Source of the DNA: Candidatus Poribacteria bacterium
GTDB taxonomy: Bacteria; Poribacteria; WGA-4E; WGA-3G
Assembly: GCA_022822085.1 (NCBI GenBank)
Contig: JAJECK010000036.1
Span: forward strand, 1 to 64,000
DNA: 64,000 nt
Direction of reading: 5' to 3'
The first letter of the stretch is position 1; every line of letters begins with the position of its first letter. The notes under the pieces were generated by a model, which was not told the origin of the DNA, did not search any database, and was given only the letters and a program-made list of their open reading frames with translations. This document shows, one piece after another, positions 16,840-25,645 of this stretch. Position numbers and translations under genes: made by a program.

Positions 16840-18762
16840 TTGAAATTGGCACAATTTCTCATTCTAACGTGCTTTATTGTTTTAAGCTTATTTCTCACAC
16901 CTGCCTCTGCTGAGGATCCGTCTCAATGGCATTTACCTAAAGGTGTCAAGGCGCGTCTTGGGAAAGGAAATATAGAACAAATTAAGTTTTCACCAGATGG
17001 GAATCGGTTTGCTGTCGCGACAGGTATTGGCGTATGGGTCTACGATGCACAAACATATCAAGAAGTCTACCTACTCACTGGACATACTGAGCGTGTTACT
17101 TCGGTCGCGTATTCACCGGATGGTCAAACGCTTGCCAGTGGAAGTATGGATAAGTCTATTCGTTTTTGGAATGCAAGCACGGGGGAACACATGAAAACGC
17201 TGGGTGGACAACCAGAGAATATCTATATTCATTCTATTGCATTCAGTTCAGACGGTCATTTGCTCGTAAGTGCGGGGCAGGATGGATATATTCAGATATG
17301 GAATGTCCAAACTGGTAAATCCAAATCAATCTTCAAAGGGGATGAAGGGGTGATGACGCATGTTACATTCAGTCCTGATGATAAGACACTTGCCGCCTGT
17401 GGAATAGGTGATACAATTTGGCTATGGGATATCCAAACTACACAACTTATGGCAACACTTAAGCGTCAGACCAGTATTGGCACTTTTGCGTATAGTCCTG
17501 ATGGAAAAACACTAGCAAATGCATGTGGTAACACAATTCAGTTATGGGATACTGCCTCTGGACGGCCTGTAAAAACTTTGACAGGACATACGCGGTTAGT
17601 AGGACCTATAGCGTATAGTCCTGATGGAAAAACACTATCGAGTGGGAGTAATGACAAAACCATTTGTTTGTGGAATACTGAAAGTGGACAGCTCAAGAAA
17701 ACTCTTGAAGGGCATACTGAGGATATAAATACCGTAGATTTCAGTTCAGATGGTCGCACGCTTGTGAGTGGTAGTGATGACGGGACAATCCGCTTATGGA
17801 ATTCACTGTCTGGGAAACAAAAAGGGACTATTAAAGGGCATACCAATTCTACGAAAGAAGTTGTTTTTAGTCCAGATGGTCGCACGCTTGCAAGTTTTTC
17901 TACTTATGGTAGTCAAGTGATTTGGTTGTGGGATGCTGTTTCCAAACAACGTTTGGCTGTTATTCGTGAGCATGAGCATATAATTTCTTTTATTAATACT
18001 ATTACGTTCAGTCCTGATGGCAGGACACTTGCGAGTGCGAACAGTATAGGAAAAATATACTTATGGGATGCAATCACTGGACAAGAAAAACTGAATTTTG
18101 AAGATCCTTCAACGATTGAGCTTGTTCACGGTGACTACCGAAGTGCTAGTGCCTCCATACATTATTCTTCCATCGCATTTAGTCCTGATGGGCAAACGCT
18201 TGCAAGTGGTAGTGCCGATGGAACAATTCGCTTATGGAATGTTTTGGATGGGAAACTTCAGGCAACTCTTGAAGGGCATACAGATTTCGTAAATTCCATT
18301 ATATTCAGTCCAGACGGAAGTAAATTTGCTAGTGGAAGTTCGGATAAAACTATTATGTTATGGGCATCAGAAACCCGTTTTGGAAAAAACTTGCGTCTTG
18401 CCACGCTTAAAGGACATACAGACATTATTTACGACTTAACATTCGAGCCTGATGGGCAGACGCTCGTAAGTGGTAGTGCTGATAGCACCATTCACTTATG
18501 GGATGTGAAAACTGGGAAACATAAAGCTACGCTCAGTGGGCATACAGGTGGAGTCACTTCTGTTGCATATTCTCCAGATAAAAGTATACTTGTGAGTGGC
18601 AGTTGGGATAAAACGATTCGCTTGTGGGATGCCAATACAGGAAAACATCAAAGAACGCTCACTGGACGTATGCGTGTTGTTCATTCACTATCATTCAGTC
18701 CTGATGGCACACTCGCCAGTGGAAGTTCGGAAGGTGCGATTCTTCTGTGGGAAATTAGATAA
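16840..18762 (+). CDS. Secreted WD40 beta-propeller protein
   Basis: 640 aa with a TTG start preceded by AAGGAGG. Signal peptide ends at about residue 24 (PASA). The rest is a run of some thirteen WD40 repeats with the bacterial consensus FSPDG..LASGS.D.TIRLWD...G. That length suggests two propellers. No enzymatic or anchoring domain and no C-terminal sorting signal. Such proteins are common export products in this lineage and are presumed interaction platforms. Confidence 0.88.
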   Translation: MKLAQFLILTCFIVLSLFLTPASAEDPSQWHLPKGVKARLGKGNIEQIKFSPDGNRFAVATGIGVWVYDAQTYQEVYLLTGHTERVTSVAYSPDGQTLASGSMDKSIRFWNASTGEHMKTLGGQPENIYIHSIAFSSDGHLLVSAGQDGYIQIWNVQTGKSKSIFKGDEGVMTHVTFSPDDKTLAACGIGDTIWLWDIQTTQLMATLKRQTSIGTFAYSPDGKTLANACGNTIQLWDTASGRPVKTLTGHTRLVGPIAYSPDGKTLSSGSNDKTICLWNTESGQLKKTLEGHTEDINTVDFSSDGRTLVSGSDDGTIRLWNSLSGKQKGTIKGHTNSTKEVVFSPDGRTLASFSTYGSQVIWLWDAVSKQRLAVIREHEHIISFINTITFSPDGRTLASANSIGKIYLWDAITGQEKLNFEDPSTIELVHGDYRSASASIHYSSIAFSPDGQTLASGSADGTIRLWNVLDGKLQATLEGHTDFVNSIIFSPDGSKFASGSSDKTIMLWASETRFGKNLRLATLKGHTDIIYDLTFEPDGQTLVSGSADSTIHLWDVKTGKHKATLSGHTGGVTSVAYSPDKSILVSGSWDKTIRLWDANTGKHQRTLTGRMRVVHSLSFSPDGTLASGSSEGAILLWEIR

Positions 18763-18872
18763 TACCCCATGTCATAGAAATTTAAGTGATTAAGGTCCTT
18801 TTTCGGATTAGCCACAATGTAGAATCATAAACGCTGCGTCCGTGTGGAATGATCTATTGGGGCAATGTGTTC

Positions 18873-18907
18873 AATCCTGAAAATCCTATAATCCTGGTTC
18901 AAACAAT
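18873..18907. repeat. Short AATCCTG decamer-type dispersed repeat
   Basis: The sequence contains AATCCTGAAA, ATCCTAT and AATCCTGGTTC in succession, then AAACAA. This resembles a dispersed intergenic repeat built of AATCCTG(T/A)AA units that I recall from several bacterial phyla. It sits in the 170-base gap before the oxidoreductase gene. Identification is by memory of the pattern only. Confidence 0.4.
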
Positions 18908-18934
18908 GAATTAACTAAAATTGTTGGAAATATT

Positions 18935-19945
18935 ATGTCAATAACATCTGAAGTTCGTATTGCCTTCTACGGATGCGGTAATTTCGCAAAAAATAACAGA
19001 ATTCCGAACCTTTTGGAATTGGATTCCGTTACTATAATTGCAGCATGTGACAGTAACGTCCAAGCGGCAAAAGAAACTGCGGATCGTTTCAACATTCCAC
19101 GGGTATATCAAAATGGTCATGAAATGCTTAACACCGACAATTTTGACGTGTTATACTCTATCGTGCCAGCGTATGTGCGGACTGATGTTGAAGTCATTGC
19201 AGCGGAAAAAGGTGTCCATATTTTCAGTGAAAAACCGCAGGCGATTACAATGCAGGTGGCAAATCGGATTGACAAAGCAATTCAACAAGCAGGGGTTATC
19301 AGCACTGTTGGCTTTCGTGAACGTTATCGTCCAATATTTCAAAAAGCACGTGAATTTTTGATGGATAAAACTATCGTCCATGTGCGTTTTGTGAGTTATG
19401 GAGGGTTACCAGCCAAAGCAGATGATTCACCAAAAACGTGGTGGGCAGATATGAACAAATCGGGTGGACGCGCACTTGATTGGGGTGTTCATGCTACTGA
19501 CTATAGCCGATTTATGACAGGATTGAACGTCTCTAAAGCACAAGCATTCTATTGCGAAAGGTCTATATATAACACGCCGTTGTCATGTATATTCAATTTC
19601 TACTTGGATAACGGTGCTACCATGACGCTCAACTTTATCTCTGCGGGTGCAAGTCCCAAAGATGAACCGTGGTTTACCGTTTTCTTTGAAGGTGGCTATC
19701 TCGCCATTTACCGTTACGATAGAATTGAGGTAAACGGTGAATTATTCTATCAAGCAGAAGAATTTAATCCGTGGTTAGAACAGGATAGAACCTTTATCCG
19801 TGCTGTTCAGGCTGGAGATGTCAGTATTTTACAAAGTGATTATCACGATGGACTATTCTCATTAGCACCTGTTTTGGCAGGTTGGGAATCAGCACGCAAC
19901 AACGGAGAATGTATAGATATAGATACATTCATGGATATTACTTAA
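18935..19945 (+). CDS. Gfo/Idh/MocA-family oxidoreductase
   Basis: 336 aa. The N-terminal Rossmann fold has FYGCGNFAKNNRIPNLLE. The family motif EKP appears in FSEKPQAITMQ, and the catalytic region GGRALDWGVHATDYSRFM carries the Asp/His typical of the second domain. The family oxidises or reduces sugars, inositols and related compounds with NAD(P). Substrate undetermined. It precedes a small unknown protein and an aminotransferase, with short gaps that suggest a three-gene unit. Confidence 0.88.
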   Translation: MSITSEVRIAFYGCGNFAKNNRIPNLLELDSVTIIAACDSNVQAAKETADRFNIPRVYQNGHEMLNTDNFDVLYSIVPAYVRTDVEVIAAEKGVHIFSEKPQAITMQVANRIDKAIQQAGVISTVGFRERYRPIFQKAREFLMDKTIVHVRFVSYGGLPAKADDSPKTWWADMNKSGGRALDWGVHATDYSRFMTGLNVSKAQAFYCERSIYNTPLSCIFNFYLDNGATMTLNFISAGASPKDEPWFTVFFEGGYLAIYRYDRIEVNGELFYQAEEFNPWLEQDRTFIRAVQAGDVSILQSDYHDGLFSLAPVLAGWESARNNGECIDIDTFMDIT

Positions 19946-19973
19946 CAAATTTATTTAATGATGAGGATTTATT

Positions 19974-20189
19974 ATGGATGCAAAACTGAAAAAGATTCAA
20001 ATTACACCGATGAAATTCGACAAGGACGGAGATGTCCAAAAAGAGGAATTCGCTACAATCACAATTGAAGTTCCGATGGACAGTGCAATGCAAAGAGAGG
20101 CAATTGTCTCTGTCCTACAACTGCTAAGTAGAGAATGGGTTGTCCTAAATGTTGAAGGTAAATCACCTGGTGCAGTAAATACTGCATGA
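19974..20189 (+). CDS. Small uncharacterised protein
   Basis: 71 aa, with GAGGAT upstream of the start. The sequence is mixed alpha/beta in appearance (KKIQITPMKFDKDGD..., ATITIEVPMD, ...EWVVLNV) and has no membrane segment or recognised motif. It lies 28 bases after the oxidoreductase and 7 bases before the aminotransferase, so it is probably translated with them. Function unknown. Confidence 0.6.
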   Translation: MDAKLKKIQITPMKFDKDGDVQKEEFATITIEVPMDSAMQREAIVSVLQLLSREWVVLNVEGKSPGAVNTA

Positions 20190-20196
20190 ATTAATC

Positions 20197-21339
20197 ATGA
20201 AAAAACATTTTCTCTTCACACCAGGTCCAACACCGATTCCGCCAGAAGCATTATTAGCAATGGCGCAACCTATTGATTACCACCGAAGTGAAGATGCAGT
20301 TGCACTGATTAAAGATGTATTAGAAAAACTAAAGCATGTTTTCCAAACAGAAAATGATGTCCTATTTTTAACTTCGTCTGGCACAGGTGCAATGGAGGGT
20401 GCTGTAGCAAATCTTCTATGTAATGGAGATAAAGTCATTGTTATTCGCAGTGGAAAATTCGGTGAACGGTGGGCGGAAATCTGTGATGCCTACGGAATTG
20501 ACGTTATTCCCATTGATGTTAGACCGGGGGATTCAGTTGCTTCTGAAGCAGTAGAAGCCGAGTTGTCCGATAATCCTGATGTCCAGGCAGTTTACGCAAC
20601 ACTCTGTGAAACATCAACAGGTGCATTGCACGATATAGAAGCACTCGCGGGGAGAACCAAACACACACCAACATTGCTTGTTGTAGATGCTGTGAGTGCA
20701 CTCGGTGCTGATGATCTACAGATGGACAACTGGGGTGTTGATGTTGTGGTATCATGTTCACAGAAAGGGTTGATGACACCACCCGGTCTTGCCTTCGCAG
20801 CCCTCAATGGTCGTGCATGGGAAGCAGTTGAACAGTCAGATCTACCGAAGTATTATTTAGATTTCCGTAAAGCGCATGAGAGTGGACTGAAAGGTTCAGT
20901 GCCGTATACGCCAGCAGTTACGCTACTTATCGCATTACAAATCGCATTAAACCGTATCTGTGATGAAGGTATCCGAAATACCATCACTCGTCATAACCGT
21001 ATGGCTTTAGCAACACGAAATGCAGTTAAAGCAATCGGACTTCCACTGTTCGCCACATCACCTGCAAATACATTAACCTCAATCCGTTTGCCAGAAGAAA
21101 TTGATGGTAAAGCATTCGTGAAGATGATGAGAGATAGGCACGGTATCACTTATGCAGGTGGACAAGCGGAGTTGAGCGGTAAGATTGTCCGTATTGCACA
21201 TCTCGGATGGATGAATGAAAATGATGTTATAGTTGCCATCTCTGCCTTTGAGAGAGGATTAGCGGAAATCGGTTACGATGTTTCGCTTGGCGCAGGTATT
21301 GCCGCCGCACAAGAGGTTTTTACGAAGCAAACTTCATAA
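20197..21339 (+). CDS. Class V PLP aminotransferase (alanine-glyoxylate/serine-pyruvate type)
   Basis: 380 aa, standard length for the family. The start FTPGPTPIPPEALLAM is the characteristic substrate-binding segment. TSSGTGAMEGAV binds the cofactor phosphate, VVDAVSALGADDL carries the pyridine-contacting Asp, and SCSQKGLMTPPG contains the Schiff-base Lys190. The C-terminal YAGGQAELSGKIVRIAHLG is also typical. Likely reactions are alanine-glyoxylate, serine-glyoxylate or aspartate-type transamination, and family members are not separable by eye. It begins 7 bases after the small protein gene. Confidence 0.9.
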   Translation: MKKHFLFTPGPTPIPPEALLAMAQPIDYHRSEDAVALIKDVLEKLKHVFQTENDVLFLTSSGTGAMEGAVANLLCNGDKVIVIRSGKFGERWAEICDAYGIDVIPIDVRPGDSVASEAVEAELSDNPDVQAVYATLCETSTGALHDIEALAGRTKHTPTLLVVDAVSALGADDLQMDNWGVDVVVSCSQKGLMTPPGLAFAALNGRAWEAVEQSDLPKYYLDFRKAHESGLKGSVPYTPAVTLLIALQIALNRICDEGIRNTITRHNRMALATRNAVKAIGLPLFATSPANTLTSIRLPEEIDGKAFVKMMRDRHGITYAGGQAELSGKIVRIAHLGWMNENDVIVAISAFERGLAEIGYDVSLGAGIAAAQEVFTKQTS

Positions 21340-21447
21340 AACGTGAGTTCGGTATAAAACCAAACTGTCCTATGTGGAAACGTTAAACTCAAGCACGTAA
21401 ATCAACAGTTAATTTGGGAAAATTTTTACACACAAAAGGAGTTTACT

Positions 21448-22455
21448 ATGAAAACAGCATGTTTGATACTTTTCACACTATTTTTCACCTGTACAGTATT
21501 TCTACCGAACACATTTGCCCATCCACGCGACGATGCCAAAGCCAGCCTCGGTATAGGTAGCATGCGGGAGGTAACCTATTCTCCGGATGGCAGTCTGCTT
21601 GTCGCAGCGAGTTCTATCGGTATCTGGATATATGATGCACAAACTGGTAAAGCACTTCATCTGCTCACAAAACATCTGGCTACAGTCAACAGCGTGTGTT
21701 TTTCACCAGATGGAAAAACCATCGTTAGTGGCAGTGCGGACAAAACGGTCCGCTTATGGGATGCCGCCACAGGAAAACATCTGAAAACGCTTACAGGGCA
21801 TACAAGAACAGTCAACAGCGTGTGTTTTTCACCAGATGGAAAAACCATCGCTTCTGCAGGTGAAGACTACGATGTTCGGTTGTGGGATGCTACCACAGGA
21901 AGACACTTGAAAACTCTCAAGGGACATACAAACGATGTTAACAGCGTGTGTTTTTCACCAGATGGAAAAACCATCGCTTCTGCCAGTGGAAATTATTTGG
22001 GTAGTGATGACCACACAGTCCGGTTGTGGGATGCCGACACCGGAAAACACCTGAAAACACTCACAGGGCATACGTGGGCAGTCTTCAGCGTGTGTTTTTC
22101 ACCGGATGGAAAATCTATCGCTACTGCCAGCGGAGACAAAACGGTCCGGTTGTGGGATGCTACCACAGGAAAGCACTTGAAAACTCTCAATGGATTGCAT
22201 CGGTCTTCTGTTAGTAGCGTATGCTTTTCACCGGATGGTAAAACTATCGCTACAGCCAGTGGATTGCAAATTAGTGAGCATGAACCCGAAAGTCATGACA
22301 ATGAGATCCAGTTGTGGGATGCTACCACAGGAAAACACTTGAAACGTTTCGTAGGACACACAGCGTGGGTCAACAGCGTATGTTTTTCACCAGATGGGAA
22401 AACTATTGCCAGTGCCAGTGCGGATGGCACAGTCCGTCTTTGGAATGTTGACTAA
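21448..22455 (+). CDS. Secreted WD40 protein with near-identical repeats
   Basis: 335 aa after an AAAAGGAG site. Signal peptide ends near NTFA. Seven WD40 units (about one propeller) of the form [39 protein letters not shown] follow. The repeats are nearly identical at DNA level: a ~35-base block around GTGTGTTTTTCACCAGATGG recurs almost unchanged. This points to recent internal amplification or gene conversion. No further domain. A secreted interaction scaffold is the best guess. Confidence 0.88.
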   Translation: MKTACLILFTLFFTCTVFLPNTFAHPRDDAKASLGIGSMREVTYSPDGSLLVAASSIGIWIYDAQTGKALHLLTKHLATVNSVCFSPDGKTIVSGSADKTVRLWDAATGKHLKTLTGHTRTVNSVCFSPDGKTIASAGEDYDVRLWDATTGRHLKTLKGHTNDVNSVCFSPDGKTIASASGNYLGSDDHTVRLWDADTGKHLKTLTGHTWAVFSVCFSPDGKSIATASGDKTVRLWDATTGKHLKTLNGLHRSSVSSVCFSPDGKTIATASGLQISEHEPESHDNEIQLWDATTGKHLKRFVGHTAWVNSVCFSPDGKTIASASADGTVRLWNVD

Positions 22456-22579
22456 ACAAAACAACCTTAGTTTGCGCATAGTGATTATAGTAAAATGCCG
22501 TCATTTTATATTTTTTGATAATTTTGGATGAAAAGGAGAAGATAGGACTGATGGAAGGATAGAGAAAAGAGAGGGAACA

Positions 22580-22606
22580 ATGTGTCTATTCTCGTACGCT
22601 TCTTGA
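22580..22606 (+). promoter_or_regulatory. Possible leader peptide upstream of the serine-acetyltransferase-like gene
   Basis: ATG at 22580 is preceded by a good ribosome site (GAGGGA, 22571-22576) and opens an eight-codon frame MCLFSYAS followed by TGA, ending 22 bases before the next gene. The main gene has only a weak site of its own. One Cys and two Ser codons ahead of a serine-acetyltransferase-like gene would fit attenuation, but such a short frame may be chance. Confidence 0.3.
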
Positions 22607-22628
22607 CTCCACACTTCCCGATAAGAAT

Positions 22629-23909
22629 ATGTCTGAAACTACAATTTTTGATTCATCTTATGAACAACGAAAGAAACCATTATTGGAAAAAACGTTAGAT
22701 CGTCTACGTCCAATCTATAGCAGGTCTGATCTCAATGCCTTGCGAATAGATAGCACGAGTCGAGAAGGATTAGCCCTACGTTCTGGTCGTGGATTCGTCA
22801 ATCGTGATATCCTTGAAACAGTTTTGGGTAATCTATTGGAATGCGTTGCGCCAGGTTCTCATAATGCACCACATCTGCAGAATCAGAAACGTGAGCTATC
22901 GGAAGCAATTGAAGAGGTAGCCGATCAGTTGTATGCGATGGTGGTGCAATCGTTTTTAGCAGTTCCAGACGAAACGCATCTTGAAGCTGCTCTTGAAACT
23001 GCATTCTCTCTCCTTTGGGAACTCCCCAGATTGAAAAGTCGTGCGTTATGGAATCGTTTTGCATCTCTCAAAGATCCTGCTGTCTGGGATGCATATCTCC
23101 TCCACAACGGCATCTCACGAGAAAAACTTGCTGCACTTGATTTCCGTATGCAAATTGATAACGCAATTTTGGAACGTAGTTTTGAACCCTATGAGGACTT
23201 TCTTGGAACTTTGAATCTCGCCTCTGTGTTGGAATATCAACTTCAATTGGTTGTGAGTACCTATCCTGGTTGGCGAGTTCTGTTTTATCACGATGTAGCA
23301 CACGCATTAACACGCAGCGATCCGCCGAAAGATAACACAGACCTACACAGAGTACCTGTTCCGCTATTACCACGCGCCATCGCTGAACTCGGTGGACGAT
23401 ATTATCAAGCAGATTTACATCCCGAAACCCAAATCGGCGATGCCAACCTATTAGAACATCCACACCGTGGTGTAACAACAGGACAGACAGGTATTATCGG
23501 ATCGGGTTGTGTAATATACCCATGCACACTTGGGGGGCTGAGTGTCAAAGTTAAGCAACGTCATCCTGTTATCGGTGATTTTGTTGAGATCGGCACGGAT
23601 ACGAGTCTCCTTGGTCCCGTTCAAATCGCTGATCGTACAACTATAGGTACTAACACAGAAATATATGGATTTGTGGAAATTGATCAAATGTGCCGTATCG
23701 GTTCCTCTGTTGTTATTGGAACGATTCGTGGGGCTGCAGAACATCCCGGAAAGATTATGATAGGTGACGAGGTGCGTATTGGCGATGGCACAGTAATTGA
23801 AAATACATCTGAAATGGATCTGATTATACCTACACGCGCACAAATCCCCGCACGCAGCCACGTTGCAAATGACGGATTCGGATTTCCCAGATATGTAACT
23901 CAAAATTAA
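22629..23909 (+). CDS. Serine O-acetyltransferase-like left-handed beta-helix protein
   Basis: 426 aa, longer than typical CysE (~270). A helical N-terminal part (~1-220) is followed by FYHDVAHALTR and RAIAELGGRYYQADLHPETQIG. Then come hexapeptide repeats forming a left-handed beta-helix (TGQTGIIGSGCVIYPCTLGG, RHPVIGDFVEIGTDTSLLGPVQI), the SAT-like acyl-CoA site. It probably acetylates serine for cysteine synthesis or a related substrate. The extended ends mean another acceptor is possible. A possible leader peptide lies just upstream. Confidence 0.75.
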   Translation: MSETTIFDSSYEQRKKPLLEKTLDRLRPIYSRSDLNALRIDSTSREGLALRSGRGFVNRDILETVLGNLLECVAPGSHNAPHLQNQKRELSEAIEEVADQLYAMVVQSFLAVPDETHLEAALETAFSLLWELPRLKSRALWNRFASLKDPAVWDAYLLHNGISREKLAALDFRMQIDNAILERSFEPYEDFLGTLNLASVLEYQLQLVVSTYPGWRVLFYHDVAHALTRSDPPKDNTDLHRVPVPLLPRAIAELGGRYYQADLHPETQIGDANLLEHPHRGVTTGQTGIIGSGCVIYPCTLGGLSVKVKQRHPVIGDFVEIGTDTSLLGPVQIADRTTIGTNTEIYGFVEIDQMCRIGSSVVIGTIRGAAEHPGKIMIGDEVRIGDGTVIENTSEMDLIIPTRAQIPARSHVANDGFGFPRYVTQN

Positions 23910-23945
23910 CCGCAATTACCATAAGGAAAATGGTTAAACTTGTAG

Positions 23946-25529
23946 ATGAAGAAAATAGAACGCGCTCTTATCAGCACTTATGACAAGACAGATCTGATAG
24001 ACATAGCAAACGCTCTTGCTCAACGAGGGGTTGAACTCCTCTCAACGGGTGGTACAGCCAAACATCTACGTGATGCAGGAATTGAGATCGTTGATGTGTC
24101 TGAATACACTGGTTTCCCTGAGATGTTAGATGGTAGGGTAAAGACTCTCCATCCCAAAATTCATGGCGGATTGCTCGCGCAATGGGATAACGCTGAACAG
24201 ACAAAACAAGCGAATGATAACGGTATCAAACCAATTGACATGGTGATTTGTAACCTCTATCCATTTGAAGAAACAATCGCCAAACCAGATGTCACACTTG
24301 AAGAAGCAATTGAAAATATTGATATCGGTGGACCGACAATGATTCGTGCTGCAGCGAAGAATTACAAGCAAGTTGCGGTCCTAACAAGTCCTGATCAATA
24401 CAGAAAAATAATTGCTGATTTAGAAACCAACGATGGATCTTTATCTGAAGATGTCCGATTTGAATTAGCAAAATCTGCGTTCCGACATTCTGCACATTAT
24501 GATAGTGCGATTTCTACCTATCTTGCCAATTTGGAAAACGATGGTGAATTCGACAATGTTCTTTCACTCCAATATCACAAAGCAGAATCGTTGAGATATG
24601 GAGAAAATCCACACCAGAGCGCAGCTTTCTATAAAACCGAAACTGAACCTTCACCCTGTGCTGCATGGGCAAAGCAGTTGAATGGACCACCTCTATCTTT
24701 CAACAACATCCTCGATTTAGATGCTGCCTTAGAGATAGTGAAGGACTTCAAAACACCCGCATGTGCCATCATCAAACATAACAATCCGTGTGGTCTTGCT
24801 ACTGCAGACAACCTACAAGATGCCTTCAAAAATGCACTTGAATGTGATCGTACCTCTGCGTTTGGTTCAATTGTCGGTTTAAATCGCAAGGTAACAGTAC
24901 AGACTGCCAACACGGTCCGAGAAGCTGCAAAATCGGGTGTGAAAATAGAAGCAATCATCGCACCGAGTTACACCGACAAAGCAGTGCGTGCATTATCCCG
25001 TGTCCAAGACAGAAGAATACTTGAATCAGGACCGTTGCAGAGTAGTAGGCACACTCCGTGTGCCGTAACAAATCCCATGCAAATACGCAATGTCACAGGT
25101 GGTGTGCTTCTTCAGGAACAGGACTTACACCATATTGATAGAAGTGATTTAAAATATGTCACAAAGCGTAAACCAACTGATGAAGAGATAGAATCCTTAT
25201 TATTTGCATGGAAAGCCTGTAAACATGTCAAATCCAATTGTATCCTACTTGCACAAGACACACAAACGGTAGGTATCGGTGCGGGGCAGATGAGCCGTGT
25301 TGATGCAGCAATTATTGCTGTCCGTAAGGCGGGAGAAAAAGCAAAAGATGCAGTATTAGCTTCTGATGCGTTCTTTCCATTCCCTGATGGTGTGGAAATT
25401 GCTGGTGATGCAGGTATCCGTGCAATTATCCAACCCGGTGGTTCTGTAAATGATGACTTGGTCATTGAAACAGCGGACGCTTACGGTATAGCGATGGTAT
25501 TTACAGGTATCCGACACTTCCGGCATTAG
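23946..25529 (+). CDS. purH: Bifunctional AICAR formyltransferase/IMP cyclohydrolase
   Basis: 527 aa, catalysing the last two steps of purine synthesis. The N-terminal MGS-like cyclohydrolase is shown by RALISTYDKTDL, LLSTGGTAKHLRDAGI and DGRVKTLHPKIHGGLL. The formyltransferase domain is shown by RYGENPHQSAAFY, IIKHNNPCGLA, HVKSNCILLA and VGIGAGQMSRVDAA. An unusual insert SSRHTPCAVTNPMQ sits in a surface loop and is encoded by a palindrome-bearing segment (25048-25064) that looks like an in-frame repeat insertion. Length and catalytic motifs are otherwise intact. Confidence 0.96.
   Translation: MKKIERALISTYDKTDLIDIANALAQRGVELLSTGGTAKHLRDAGIEIVDVSEYTGFPEMLDGRVKTLHPKIHGGLLAQWDNAEQTKQANDNGIKPIDMVICNLYPFEETIAKPDVTLEEAIENIDIGGPTMIRAAAKNYKQVAVLTSPDQYRKIIADLETNDGSLSEDVRFELAKSAFRHSAHYDSAISTYLANLENDGEFDNVLSLQYHKAESLRYGENPHQSAAFYKTETEPSPCAAWAKQLNGPPLSFNNILDLDAALEIVKDFKTPACAIIKHNNPCGLATADNLQDAFKNALECDRTSAFGSIVGLNRKVTVQTANTVREAAKSGVKIEAIIAPSYTDKAVRALSRVQDRRILESGPLQSSRHTPCAVTNPMQIRNVTGGVLLQEQDLHHIDRSDLKYVTKRKPTDEEIESLLFAWKACKHVKSNCILLAQDTQTVGIGAGQMSRVDAAIIAVRKAGEKAKDAVLASDAFFPFPDGVEIAGDAGIRAIIQPGGSVNDDLVIETADAYGIAMVFTGIRHFRH
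25048..25064. repeat. REP-like palindrome inserted in frame in purH
   Basis: GGCACAC at 25048-25054 and GTGTGCC at 25058-25064 form a perfect 7-bp stem with a TCC loop. The segment encodes RHTPCAV, which has no counterpart in the PurH sequences I know at this loop. It looks like a palindromic repeat absorbed into a coding sequence. Confidence 0.6.
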
Positions 25530-25645
25530 TTGTGAAAACAGTTTATTTTAATCCGTTTTGCGGTAAACTTAAGCAAACGGTGCTAACTTCTTGCCCGGAT
25601 ATTAAATAATCACCTCCAACTTTCTCCCCAAAGGACAACAATGCT

